This document shows positions 18,363-27,045 of a stretch of 64,000 nt of DNA, in pieces; position 1 is the stretch's first letter, and each line of letters begins with the position of its first letter. The notes beneath the pieces were generated by a model, which searched no databases, was not told the origin of the DNA, and saw only the letters and a program-made list of their open reading frames with translations. The translations under genes were made by a program, and so were the position numbers. This DNA comes from Vibrio superstes (GTDB lineage Bacteria > Pseudomonadota > Gammaproteobacteria > Enterobacterales > Vibrionaceae): contig NZ_BCUR01000004.1 in NCBI RefSeq assembly GCF_003569005.1, forward strand, positions 2,021,111-2,085,110, written 5' to 3'.

Positions 18363-19672
18363 TATTCCACCTCCAGGATCATTGCAGCACCCAGTCCACC
18401 AGCAGCACAAGCCGTATTAAGACCTAACCCGCCCCCTCGTCGTTTGAGCTCTCTTAGGGTTTGCGTAATCATACGAGCGCCCGTTGCCGCAAATGGATGT
18501 CCGTAAGCAATAGAGCCACCTAACACATTGAACTTATCCATATCGATTTCGCCAATGGCCTTATCTCTGCCTAGTTTTTCTTGAGCGAATTTATCGCTAG
18601 CAAACATCTTCATATTGGCTAGAGCTTGAGCTGCGAAGGCTTCGTGCATATCGATCAGCGTTAGATCATTTAGTGAAATACCAGCGCGGTCTAGTGCTAT
18701 GGGAGTTGCATAAGAAGGCCCCATCAACATGTCTTTCTCAACGCCAGTGGCTGAAAACGCGTAGGAGCGAATGTACCCTAGAATGTCTAAGCCTAGTGCC
18801 TTGGCTTTACTTTCTGTCATCAGCATTATCGCCGCCGCTCCGTCAGTAAGTGGCGTGGCATTGGCTGCCGTTACCGAACCAAATTGACGGTCAAAGGCAG
18901 GTCTTAATTTGGCGTAGCCTTCAATGGTAGAGTCAAAGCGAATGTTGTTGTCTGTATCAATCCACTTCTTATAAGGTTCGGGATAGGCCGTCATGACTTC
19001 ATCACGAATTTTGCCTTCATTCCATGCCTCAGCGGCAAATGCATGGGAACGGTGTGCTAATGCATCTTGATCCTGTCTAGAGATAGAGTGCGTCTTTGCC
19101 ATTTGCTCTGCCGTTTGCCCCATCGATAGTCCGGTAGAGTATTCTGCAACAGCGGGAGGCACAGGCATCAAGTCTTTCATCTTGAAGCTGCTTACGATTT
19201 TGAGTTTTTGTGATAGCGAGCGAGCTTTGCTCAGTGCTAAAAGGTTTGAAGCTAGAGATTTAGTCACACCAATCGGTAGCACTGATGATGAGTCTGCGCC
19301 ACCGGCAATACCCACTTCGATGTTACCAACAAGGATGGATTCAACGACATTGGCGGTGGCTTGAAAGCTGGTCGCACAAGCGCGTGTCACACTGTAGGCG
19401 TCAGTATTAATATCCATGCCTGTACCCAGCACAATCTCTCGCGCAATGTTGGGGGCCGCTGGCATTTGGATGACTTGCCCAAATACGACCTGCTCTATCA
19501 TAGACGGGTCGATCTCGGTACGCGCAAGCATTTCACTTACCACCATCTTGCCAAGATCTAATGCAGGCACATCTTTGAGTTCTGTGCTTTGTCTCGCAAA
19601 GGGCGTTCGAAGCCCTGCGACTACTGCCACCCTATCTCCCTGCCGGGTCGTCAACTGTTGTAATCCCATCAC
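18362..19672 (-). CDS. fadI: 3-ketoacyl-CoA thiolase FadI
   Basis: The thiolase that cleaves 3-ketoacyl-CoA to acetyl-CoA and a shortened acyl-CoA; it forms a complex with FadJ. The 436 residues (as in E. coli FadI) show the nucleophile Cys in TRACATSFQAT, IDMHEAFAAQ, GGSIAYGHPFAATGARM with the catalytic His, and the C-terminal NTACAAGGLGAAM. It is the first gene of the fadIJ operon; a FadR-like palindrome lies 15-27 bp upstream of the start. Confidence 0.96.
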   Translation of the reverse strand: MMGLQQLTTRQGDRVAVVAGLRTPFARQSTELKDVPALDLGKMVVSEMLARTEIDPSMIEQVVFGQVIQMPAAPNIAREIVLGTGMDINTDAYSVTRACATSFQATANVVESILVGNIEVGIAGGADSSSVLPIGVTKSLASNLLALSKARSLSQKLKIVSSFKMKDLMPVPPAVAEYSTGLSMGQTAEQMAKTHSISRQDQDALAHRSHAFAAEAWNEGKIRDEVMTAYPEPYKKWIDTDNNIRFDSTIEGYAKLRPAFDRQFGSVTAANATPLTDGAAAIMLMTESKAKALGLDILGYIRSYAFSATGVEKDMLMGPSYATPIALDRAGISLNDLTLIDMHEAFAAQALANMKMFASDKFAQEKLGRDKAIGEIDMDKFNVLGGSIAYGHPFAATGARMITQTLRELKRRGGGLGLNTACAAGGLGAAMILEVE

Positions 19673-19683
19673 ACATCCTTAGT

Positions 19684-19701
19684 TAAGAGGTCAGACCTCA
19701 C
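19684..19701. promoter_or_regulatory. Candidate FadR operator upstream of fadI
   Basis: The palindrome GAGGTCAGACCTC (19687-19699) has the GGTC-N-GACC core of FadR sites. It lies immediately upstream of the fadI start, where acyl-CoA-relieved repression would be expected. Flanking positions match the consensus only partly. Confidence 0.5.
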
Positions 19702-19815
19702 CATTGTAATCAGAATGTTAATGAAATCAAAAGATAAAATGCACAAATCCGATCTACATCGAGATAAGTGCACCTGAATATTCACCGGATAAGGCCACTC
19801 TAGAGGGGATTAATG

Positions 19816-20562
19816 CTAGCTTTTATCGAACTCAACTTGGCAACGAAGCCCAGCCGATAGCGCTCCACTGTCATTATTGAGGGAAACCGTAACTGCAAAG
19901 GTATTGCTTGCTGCATCAATAATAGGGTCGATAATTTTTACTTTGCCCGTATACGGGGTTTTTGAGCCCAAGGTATACAAGGTAATCGCTTCATTTTTCT
20001 TAATTGAACCATACAATTCCGCAGGTAATACGACCTCCGCATGCATTGGGTTTAGGGTTGCAATGCGCAGGAAAGGGAGTTCATCTACAAACTCGCCGGG
20101 GTCCTTAATTCGCTCAATGACAACACCGGAGATAGGGCTGCGCGTTTCACGCTGACTCAATCTCACCCTTGCTTCCTTCAGTTGAAATTCGGCCAGTCTC
20201 TGCTCTGTTAACATCTCATCTTGCTCGTTGTCAGAGATCAGGTTCTTTCGGTAAAGATCAGCATTACGTTCAACCTTACGCTTTGCAAACTCTAACCTGG
20301 CCTTTACCGTATTTACCGCTGCAATTTCTAAGGTGGAATTAAGCTTCATCACCACTTGGCCTTTTTTGACCGTATCCCCACGATTTACCCTTAATTCCTT
20401 AATGATCCCTTGAACCCCGCTTGATAATTCAACATCAAAGCTTGGTTCCAACAAACAACTTAAAGGGGCCAATTCATTGCCAAAGCTGTCCGTTTCAATA
20501 TTGGCTAAAGCCATTGGAGACAGCAATAATGTCCCTAACATCCATGTCTTTATTTTCGTCAT
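19816..20562 (-). CDS. Periplasmic adaptor subunit (HlyD/RND membrane-fusion type), last gene of the giant-protein locus
   Basis: A 248-residue exported adaptor with a signal peptide (MTKIKTWMLGTLLLSPMALA). The two half-motifs of a lipoyl-like domain, SGVQGIIKELRVNRGDTVKKG (about 45-65) and RSPISGVVIERIKDPGEFV (about 140-158), flank a coiled-coil hairpin of about 60 residues. A beta-barrel domain follows. Unlike the two upstream HlyD proteins it has no membrane helix, so it is soluble in or lipid-free within the periplasm. I start it at ATG 20562 because the longer frame (20616) runs back into the secA-like gene and has no signal peptide; AGGTGTAGCAAG precedes this ATG. It begins 5 bases after the SecA-like stop. 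It probably forms the periplasmic part of a channel with the TolC-like protein. Confidence 0.85.
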   Translation of the reverse strand: MTKIKTWMLGTLLLSPMALANIETDSFGNELAPLSCLLEPSFDVELSSGVQGIIKELRVNRGDTVKKGQVVMKLNSTLEIAAVNTVKARLEFAKRKVERNADLYRKNLISDNEQDEMLTEQRLAEFQLKEARVRLSQRETRSPISGVVIERIKDPGEFVDELPFLRIATLNPMHAEVVLPAELYGSIKKNEAITLYTLGSKTPYTGKVKIIDPIIDAASNTFAVTVSLNNDSGALSAGLRCQVEFDKS

Positions 20563-20566
20563 CTTG

Positions 20567-22564
20567 CTACACCTGTTGCTGAGAAAAAGACAACAGTTCC
20601 TGCTGCTGCTCATCATGCTTCAATAACTGGGTGCGACGTCGCTGATGTTGTCGCTCAACTTTCCTCTGGCAACGTCGAATCCCTTTAAACAATAGTTTAT
20701 TTTTCAATATCTTGGGAATTGGCAAGTAAATTATTGCTCTCAATAATTTAGCCCAGCCTTTGGTTATCAATTCTTCTTCCAATGAGAGTACAAACTCGAC
20801 GCTGCCACTGTCCCCTTGCCGAGCACAACGCCCCTCTAGTTGCCTGTCGACCCGAGAAGAATTATGTAGCCCCGTCACGATGACATGCAGCCCTCCTTGA
20901 GGTTCCACATTGGGTGCAAGCTTAATATCGGTTCCCCGCCCTGCCATACTCGTGGCGATCGTAATCTTAGAGGGCAAACCGGCTAAAGCCACGATATCTG
21001 CCTCAGCTTGATCCTGTCTCGCATTAAGTACCTGATGATCAATATCCTGCCTTGTAAGTAATGACGAAAGCCATTCAGAATCGCGTAAGGATTGGGTGCC
21101 AATCAGAATGGGCCTCTCTCCTTGTTCGCGGATACGATGAATACGAGATACGATTGCCAGCCATTTTTGTTCTTCGGTTAGATAAACAGATTCTCCCAGT
21201 TGTCTGCGTTTGCTTCGCTTATGGGTTGGGACATTCACTACAGGTAACTCATAAACCCTCCAAAACTCACTTCTCACCTCATCGGCGGTGCCCGTCATAC
21301 CCGAGAGGTGGTGGTAAAAACGGAAAAAGTTTTGAAAACTAATGCTCGCTAACGTCACTCTTGGATCACTAAGCTCACACCCTTCTTTGATTTCAATAAG
21401 TTGATGTAGCCCCTGCTCCCAAGTTCTATCAGGCATTCTACGTCCAGTATGTTCATCAATAATGACCACCTGACCATCATCAACCAAATAATGCCGGTCT
21501 TGAATGAAGAGATGTTGTGCAGTTAAGGCCTGCTTGACCAATTCCAAACGGCGAACTCGGCTGTGCCATAACGGGCCAAACTTTGTTGTCATAGCCTCTA
21601 TTCGCTCTTCGCCAACGGGGGTGAATTCTATCTGTTTTGAGGGCAGTCGAATCCTAAATTCTTGGTCTTTTACCAGGGCTATCCCTACCTCAAATGCCTG
21701 CTGATACATCAAGGTTTGCTCTTGCTGAGGCGCTGACTCTCCCGAGATCACTAGAGGCGTAGTCGCCTCGTCCATAAACACCCCATCCGCTTCATCGACC
21801 ACGGCAAAATGCAGTCCTCTTTGCATCAGATTATCCAACATACCACTATGAGAAGACGGCATAGAACGCAAGGCATGCAACTGCAAAGATTCATCAAATT
21901 GACCAAGCTGGATACGGTCTTTCAGATAATCAAAGGCTAACTCATTGTTGGTGCAATAGACGATATCCTTAGCATATTGTAGCTTGCGCTCATCTAAGCT
22001 TAACCCCTGAACAACCACTCCCAAGCTCAAACCTAGCCGTTGATAAACTGACGCCATGAGCTCGGCGTCGCGCTCTGTGAGATAATCGTTTACGGTAACC
22101 ACATGCGTAGGCACTCCCGCAAGAGCGGCGGCAGCCACAGGAAGGGTTGCTGTTAATGTCTTGCCCTCACCCGTTTGCATCTGGCCAATATTGCCATGCA
22201 ATATGGAAAGACCGCCAAGGATCTGACTATCAAAATGCCACATACCCAACTCACGCCCTGCAACTTCCCGAATCAAGGCAAACACCTCAACGGTAAGGTG
22301 ATTGGTCAACCCATCGCGCAGTAGGGCCTGATGTATTTCTTTAATACTGCTATTGAGTTGCTGTTCCGTTAGATTTCGGTAGTGTTTGTCACGACGTTTT
22401 ATTCGCCAAAGAAGAGGCTTATAAAGCCACACAGAGGAGCGAAGAGGTCTAGTGCCAAAAGCGGTTAGACTTCTCCACCAGCGCTCCATACGCTCTTGTT
22501 TTTCAATCTGCTTCTGCGGTCGTTCTATGAGCGAACTTGGCCTTCTTTGAGGGCGTTTATACAT
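20567..22564 (-). CDS. SecA-like ATPase, truncated paralogue in the giant-protein export locus
   Basis: A 665-residue DEAD-type motor clearly related to SecA. It has Walker A MQTGEGKT (129-136), TVNDYLTERDAE (157-168), Walker B VVDEADGVFMDEATTPLVISG (from about 255), EHTGRRMPDRTWEQGLHQ in the preprotein-binding/linker region (about 371-388), GMTGTADE (422-429), ATSMAGRGTDIKL (537-549) and the arginine-finger helix RVDRQLEGRCARQGD (571-585). Housekeeping SecA has about 900 residues. This one stops soon after the second nucleotide-binding fold. It lacks most of the helical wing/scaffold region and the C-terminal zinc motif, and ends in a short basic helix. It overlaps the M50-HlyD gene by 8 bases. 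It is the only visible energy source in the locus, so I infer that it drives export of the giant protein. It is not the housekeeping secA. Confidence 0.9.
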   Translation of the reverse strand: MYKRPQRRPSSLIERPQKQIEKQERMERWWRSLTAFGTRPLRSSVWLYKPLLWRIKRRDKHYRNLTEQQLNSSIKEIHQALLRDGLTNHLTVEVFALIREVAGRELGMWHFDSQILGGLSILHGNIGQMQTGEGKTLTATLPVAAAALAGVPTHVVTVNDYLTERDAELMASVYQRLGLSLGVVVQGLSLDERKLQYAKDIVYCTNNELAFDYLKDRIQLGQFDESLQLHALRSMPSSHSGMLDNLMQRGLHFAVVDEADGVFMDEATTPLVISGESAPQQEQTLMYQQAFEVGIALVKDQEFRIRLPSKQIEFTPVGEERIEAMTTKFGPLWHSRVRRLELVKQALTAQHLFIQDRHYLVDDGQVVIIDEHTGRRMPDRTWEQGLHQLIEIKEGCELSDPRVTLASISFQNFFRFYHHLSGMTGTADEVRSEFWRVYELPVVNVPTHKRSKRRQLGESVYLTEEQKWLAIVSRIHRIREQGERPILIGTQSLRDSEWLSSLLTRQDIDHQVLNARQDQAEADIVALAGLPSKITIATSMAGRGTDIKLAPNVEPQGGLHVIVTGLHNSSRVDRQLEGRCARQGDSGSVEFVLSLEEELITKGWAKLLRAIIYLPIPKILKNKLLFKGIRRCQRKVERQHQRRRTQLLKHDEQQQELLSFSQQQV

Positions 22565-24698
22565 CGAACTGCCTCAATAGCAGGCGTCTTACGCCACGAT
22601 ACCAACGATAAGCGATGGGCTCAGGCTGGTGCTCAAACAGCACATGAACTCTTTCGTCAAATCGGTCAAGCGGCAAAAGAGAACTGTCCAGTTCAACTCT
22701 AAAGTAACTACTGTAGCTCTCAAGATCGTGGCTGCGATTTGGGTCTAAAGCAATCAAGCCCCCTCCCTCTGTTGCAAGTACTCCACTGGGTAGGTTTCTC
22801 GTGGAGGACGGAACCAATCTCAATATCTGACTTGGAAACTCTTGGTCCGATTTTGAGACAAGTTTAAGGGTGACAGATTTGGTTTCACTCCTTACCCTAT
22901 CGATGTCATCTTCTGAAATCATTGTTGCCAAGGGCAAGGTATCAAAATCCACTAGAAAACCGATGATCTCACCGCGGTTATAGAATCGACCTTGCTTAGC
23001 ATCCCGGTGAGCAAAAATAAAGGTTCCCTTGTCAGGGCTCTTAACCGTCAGATGTTGTAGTCTGCCATTGATATCTCGGTATTCTTGCTCAAGGTATTTG
23101 TACTCTTGTAGAAGAATGTTCGACTCGGTGCGATTGTTCACGCTTGCCTCATACCTCAACCTTGCTTCATCCAGCTGAGATTTTATTACCCTCTCTCTGG
23201 ATTCAAGGCCGGGAGAGTCCATCTCTATTATGACGTCTCCCATCTCTATCTCACCATCGTCACTCACTTGCACCGCTTTAACAAACCCTCCGGTTTGAGC
23301 ACGAACATAGGATTCCTGAGGCACGTAAATAACCCCTTGAGCATAGGTTTTATAAGGGACTGGCATATAAAAGAGTAGGAATATGACCCCTGCCACCAAT
23401 AATGCTGAACCTATATAGATGGGTACACTAATTCTTCGCATAAAAGGATCTTGCCTTGGCTTTGCCACCACTTTAAGAATGGGCATCACTAAACTTGTCA
23501 TCACTGACCAAATAGCAAGGATGATGCCAATAAAAAAATACTTGCTGGCGACAAATAACGAGATAGCCACCATCACAAACAGTCTGTAGATATAGGATGC
23601 TACGGCATAAAACACTAACCAGAAGGATTCCGATCGGCTATGTGCATTGGTTCGGACTTGAGAGATTCGAAACAGGTAACGTTTAACCCAGTACCCCACC
23701 TGCGCATTACCACGTGAGGCCAGATTTGGCGTCTCAAGAAAATCAGCAAGTACGTAGTAGGCATCAAATCTTAATAAGGGATTGCCGTTAAATAACAGGG
23801 TCGAGATGCCACCAATTAACATGACGTTATACGCCAAAGCTCGAACGATACCTGGCTCAACCAACACCCAGATAATCATCGCAAGCGCTGCCATGAACAA
23901 CTCTGCCAACACACCCACTGCTCCCACGATCATACGTTGGTATTTATTGCTAAAAGAGCTTGCTGCTGATGCATCCACATAAGGCACAGGGATAAAGATA
24001 AGTAGCATGATCCCCATTTCATGCACCTCACCACCCCAGCGCTTTACCGCCCAGCCATGACCTAACTCATGAGCGAGCTTTATCACTGGGTACACCAAAG
24101 CCATTAGGAACAGATTCTCTAACCCAAGTACTTGATCACTCAAATTGTTGGTAAGCTCTCCCCAGTGCAATGTCACAAAAAGCACCCCTAAAGCGACTAC
24201 AGCAAACCAACACAAGGCGCCAAACCGAGAAAAAATAAGTCGTGCCGCCCATTGAGTGGCAGTGAGAAATACCTCTGGATCCAAGAGTGGAATTCGAACA
24301 CTTAATGGGGATTTAAGTTGCTGCAGTACTTTCTTGCGTTGCTCAGTCTCATGTCTTTTATGCAGGTGCTTAATACTCGGAAGGACATTAGTTTGGACCA
24401 CATTGGCCTTGTTGAGTTGGCCCACAAGATTGATCACCTCATCTTGGCTAGGCAGATCCTCTTTCAGGTCATGGCAAGCGATATCCCAGATTTCCTGTAG
24501 TGTTCTATCGCCATTCATCAAACCGATCAGACGATACGCTTGTGGAGTAAAGCGTTGAAATTGACCCGTCACATGATCTTGCAACACGTACCAAACCTTG
24601 TCGCGATATACATGTCGATGAATATCTGCGTGCTTGCGAACTCGAACCTTGAGATCGGATACCTTGTACCAGGCGGGGCTAAATAGGGTCTGAGACAT
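22557..24698 (-). CDS. PqqD-like / M50 site-2 protease / HlyD adaptor fusion protein
   Basis: A 713-residue inner-membrane protein of three parts. Residues about 30-105 resemble a PqqD-type winged-helix peptide-binding domain (FTPQAYRLIGLMNGDRTLQEIW). Residues about 150-440 are a multi-pass M50 zinc-protease core, with HELGH at 210-214 and the third-ligand region NGNPLLRFDAYYVL at 304-317. In that region the usual DG becomes DA, but the Asp is kept. Residues about 460-710 are an HlyD-type periplasmic adaptor (GGFVKAVQVSDDGEIEMGD, a short coiled coil, then a beta domain). The family is annotated in genomes as peptide zinc metalloprotease/HlyD. The gene is 9 bases downstream of the GAF-HlyD gene and overlaps the SecA-like gene. 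It may bind, trim or hold the cargo while bridging to the outer-membrane duct. Confidence 0.85.
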   Translation of the reverse strand: MSQTLFSPAWYKVSDLKVRVRKHADIHRHVYRDKVWYVLQDHVTGQFQRFTPQAYRLIGLMNGDRTLQEIWDIACHDLKEDLPSQDEVINLVGQLNKANVVQTNVLPSIKHLHKRHETEQRKKVLQQLKSPLSVRIPLLDPEVFLTATQWAARLIFSRFGALCWFAVVALGVLFVTLHWGELTNNLSDQVLGLENLFLMALVYPVIKLAHELGHGWAVKRWGGEVHEMGIMLLIFIPVPYVDASAASSFSNKYQRMIVGAVGVLAELFMAALAMIIWVLVEPGIVRALAYNVMLIGGISTLLFNGNPLLRFDAYYVLADFLETPNLASRGNAQVGYWVKRYLFRISQVRTNAHSRSESFWLVFYAVASYIYRLFVMVAISLFVASKYFFIGIILAIWSVMTSLVMPILKVVAKPRQDPFMRRISVPIYIGSALLVAGVIFLLFYMPVPYKTYAQGVIYVPQESYVRAQTGGFVKAVQVSDDGEIEMGDVIIEMDSPGLESRERVIKSQLDEARLRYEASVNNRTESNILLQEYKYLEQEYRDINGRLQHLTVKSPDKGTFIFAHRDAKQGRFYNRGEIIGFLVDFDTLPLATMISEDDIDRVRSETKSVTLKLVSKSDQEFPSQILRLVPSSTRNLPSGVLATEGGGLIALDPNRSHDLESYSSYFRVELDSSLLPLDRFDERVHVLFEHQPEPIAYRWYRGVRRLLLRQFDV

Positions 24699-24707
24699 CG
24701 AGATCGA

Positions 24708-26528
24708 CTACCCCCACCAAGACCACACTTGCAACCTAAGCCATTCTGTCAGCTCTCGCGTCCATATATGTGCAAACAAACGTTCATCGATATAGACCTT
24801 GCCTATTCCTTCCATCCCGGGTTGGAGCTGCTGTGAAAATTCCTTGAGGTCACCCTCGACGATAAAATAACTCGAGCCGTCTTTTACCTCTGTGATGGGA
24901 GTGATCTTGCTGACCACAAACTCGAAGCCTTTTTCAGGTAATGCTGACAGGTAAAGGGTACCTACTTGGCCCAATTCTAAGTCTGATATTCGGCTTTCAT
25001 CCACCTGAAGCTTAATTCGATAACTGTCCAGTGGTGCTACCTCCAGCAATAACTCTCCTTTAGTGACCGCACTGCCAAGTCGCTGACTTAAATCCCCACT
25101 GACAATGAGACCATCATAAGGAGCAACCAACTTACCTCGTTCTAATTGGCTCTCAACCAAGGCAAGCTGAGCCTCTACTTGTCTTTCTTGAGCTGACAGT
25201 ATATTGATCCTCGCTCTATCACGCACCGCCAGTGCCTCTAGGCGCTGACGAACAAGTTTGCTCTCTTCACTGAGCCACTTTAAGCGCTCAAGGCGTAGAT
25301 CTCTGTCATCCATTAGCACTAGCTCTTCACCATCAATGACCCTATCACCGGCGCGAACTAAGGCTTGATTTATGTATCCGTCAAAAGGGGCAACTATGGC
25401 ACGCTGAATACCGCTTTCTATCGTAGCATTGGCCGACAGCTTGTACTCCCCGCTCGTTGTCGCAAGCAAGTATCCGAGGATGACAATAGAAATAAGAGTT
25501 AGCTTTCGACCTAGATAGCTAGGACCCAGCAAGCGTACGAATTGCTGTCTTGTGCCATCTAGAAGTTTTTGAGGCAAAGACCTGTCGTTTATTCGCTTAT
25601 CATCGAGAGTCGGTAAAATAAGACTTGCGATACTCTGACATAACTCCGAATCTGTTTCGCTCCAGTGTTGATCCGGCTTACCTTCCACAACAAGCGCACC
25701 ATATATCTCACCGCGAAGATACAAAGGAATGGAAATCAGTCCAATATCCCCTTGACTGGATGACAGGTTTTGATGAGCTTGGGTGATAGCTTGTTGCTGT
25801 GGTTCGGGGAATCGGATGATCTTCCCCTGATCAATACACTCGTCCATGACACGCTCAATCAAGCGTACATGGTTCATCTTTTTACCAAACTGGGCGCTAT
25901 GGGATAGATGCTTCAGCCTCGAACGCTTCTTTTTGTATTCACCTAGACTCACTCGATCACAATTGAGTAAAACAGCCAACTCAGTGACCATTCGAACCGC
26001 CGATGCACCATAGCTTGATTCGGCAAGTACCCTTGCTAATATTTCCACTCGGGAGGCATAGGATTCTTGAGCCAATTCGGCCTTTTCTACCCTAAGTTGC
26101 TGTTCAGCTACCTCAATCCCTGACGCACTCCATTGCAACAAGGTTAGCGCTTGAGTCAGTTCAGATTGAGAGTTGACCTGAATGGCAAAACACGCAAAAG
26201 CGATCAGTTGCCCTGCATTGTCCAATATTGGATAGAGGAGCCCAAATGCCTCTCCCGCTGGCGAAATAGAAGCTAGCCGAGTGACTTGGGGCTGCGCGGT
26301 TTGTTTGTTCTCATCAACCAATTGGTGCAAGTAAGCAAAATTATCATGCTGAGGCTGAAAATTAGCGACCGCTATCAATTCGCCACTAATGGGCAAATAC
26401 ACGGACGCACATTGCATCCCTGGGATCAAAGACTTATGTTTGGAAAGCCAAGTATGATAGTAATCATCTTGGATTTGAGAGTGCTCGGAATGCGTCTCGG
26501 CAGGCGCAACTGAGCTCTGTTGGGTCAT
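24708..26528 (-). CDS. GAF-domain / HlyD adaptor fusion protein
   Basis: A 606-residue inner-membrane protein with a large cytoplasmic N-terminal half. That half holds one clear GAF domain (about residues 160-310, with DRVSLGEYKK and LYLRGEIYGALVVEG) and probably a degenerate second one before it (about 35-120). One membrane helix follows (about 343-357). The periplasmic HlyD part has APFDGYINQALVRAGDRVIDG (380-400), a coiled coil (about 410-475), a second lipoyl half (VAPYDGLIVSGDLSQRLGS) and a beta-barrel. Fusion of a sensory GAF domain to an adaptor suggests that a cytoplasmic ligand or partner gates the complex; this is inference. The gene is preceded by AAAAAGGAAGTAGTT and starts 176 bp after the giant gene. 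Confidence 0.85.
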   Translation of the reverse strand: MTQQSSVAPAETHSEHSQIQDDYYHTWLSKHKSLIPGMQCASVYLPISGELIAVANFQPQHDNFAYLHQLVDENKQTAQPQVTRLASISPAGEAFGLLYPILDNAGQLIAFACFAIQVNSQSELTQALTLLQWSASGIEVAEQQLRVEKAELAQESYASRVEILARVLAESSYGASAVRMVTELAVLLNCDRVSLGEYKKKRSRLKHLSHSAQFGKKMNHVRLIERVMDECIDQGKIIRFPEPQQQAITQAHQNLSSSQGDIGLISIPLYLRGEIYGALVVEGKPDQHWSETDSELCQSIASLILPTLDDKRINDRSLPQKLLDGTRQQFVRLLGPSYLGRKLTLISIVILGYLLATTSGEYKLSANATIESGIQRAIVAPFDGYINQALVRAGDRVIDGEELVLMDDRDLRLERLKWLSEESKLVRQRLEALAVRDRARINILSAQERQVEAQLALVESQLERGKLVAPYDGLIVSGDLSQRLGSAVTKGELLLEVAPLDSYRIKLQVDESRISDLELGQVGTLYLSALPEKGFEFVVSKITPITEVKDGSSYFIVEGDLKEFSQQLQPGMEGIGKVYIDERLFAHIWTRELTEWLRLQVWSWWG

Positions 26529-26586
26529 AACTACTTCCTTTTTCGCATAAATACCTGACCATTTCCCTATGGCCTATGCTCTTCGC

Positions 26587-26616
26587 CAATTAGCGTTGAA
26601 CAGAGTGCGCTAATTG
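26587..26616. repeat. Inverted repeat in the gap between the giant gene and the GAF-HlyD gene
   Basis: CAATTAGCG and CGCTAATTG form a perfect 9-bp stem with a 12-base loop. There is no T-run, so it is unlikely to be a terminator. An mRNA-stability or processing hairpin, or a protein-binding site, is possible. Confidence 0.4.
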
Positions 26617-26670
26617 CACAACCTATTGATAAACGTAGTCTTGGATTGCCCAAGTGTCTAGCCGAGTTCG

Positions 26671-26702
26671 AAAAGGGCGATGGCCAAAGCCAAAGCCCCC
26701 TT
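26671..26702 (-). terminator. Possible weak terminator/attenuator right after the giant gene
   Basis: On the minus strand AAGGGGGC pairs with GCCCTT, followed by TTTTCG, starting two bases after the giant gene's stop. The stem is short and the T-run is short, so read-through into the four downstream export genes is expected. Confidence 0.35.
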
Positions 26703-26704
26703 AA

Positions 26705-27045
26705 TTAGTGTCTTCTTGTTCCCTTAGTGGTTTTGTCTGCACGCATCACCATCCAGCTACCCGCACCTGCCACACTTGCAACGGCGGCCTCAAGGCTAAT
26801 ACCTTCCTCACTTTCAGCGATTAGCTCCGGTGATTCTGGGGTAGGAACTTCAAGCGCTACCTGCTCCTCTCCTTCGACAGCTAGAACCTCTACAACTGGC
26901 GCCTCTTCGACTGGAGTAGCGTCCTCTTCAGTCGGTGCTACCGCCTCGATCTCGGCTTCTTTGACTTCAGGCTCTGCCTCGCCTTGTTGTTCAACAGCAG
27001 GGGTTGGGGCAGGACTACTGCCTGCGCCGGTCGAGGTCATAAGAC
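26705..27045 (-). other. C-terminal tail of the giant protein: Pro/Glu linker, hydrophobic stretch, basic end
   Basis: The last roughly 113 residues begin with the linker SSPAPTPAVEQQ, run through a highly acidic Glu/Val/Pro segment, then the weakly hydrophobic AAVASVAGAGSWMVM and the basic RADKTTKGTRRH. The order acidic linker, short hydrophobic helix, basic cluster resembles C-terminal sorting or anchoring tails such as PEP-CTERM and GlyGly-CTERM, but none of their exact motifs is present. Confidence 0.5.

Noticed and set aside
18363..18410. 16-codon upstream extension of fadJ inside fadI
   Set aside because: The fadJ ATG at 18362 has a strong ribosome-binding site and TAATG coupling; the extension (MCCWWTG...) is the shadow of fadI.
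20567..22564. Housekeeping preprotein translocase secA
   Set aside because: It is about 240 residues shorter, lacks the C-terminal zinc motif and lies in a secretion operon rather than beside the mutT/secM genes.
22557..26528. A type I secretion ABC transporter hidden among the fusion proteins
   Set aside because: Neither HlyD fusion has Walker A/ABC signature motifs; their extra domains are GAF, PqqD-like and M50.
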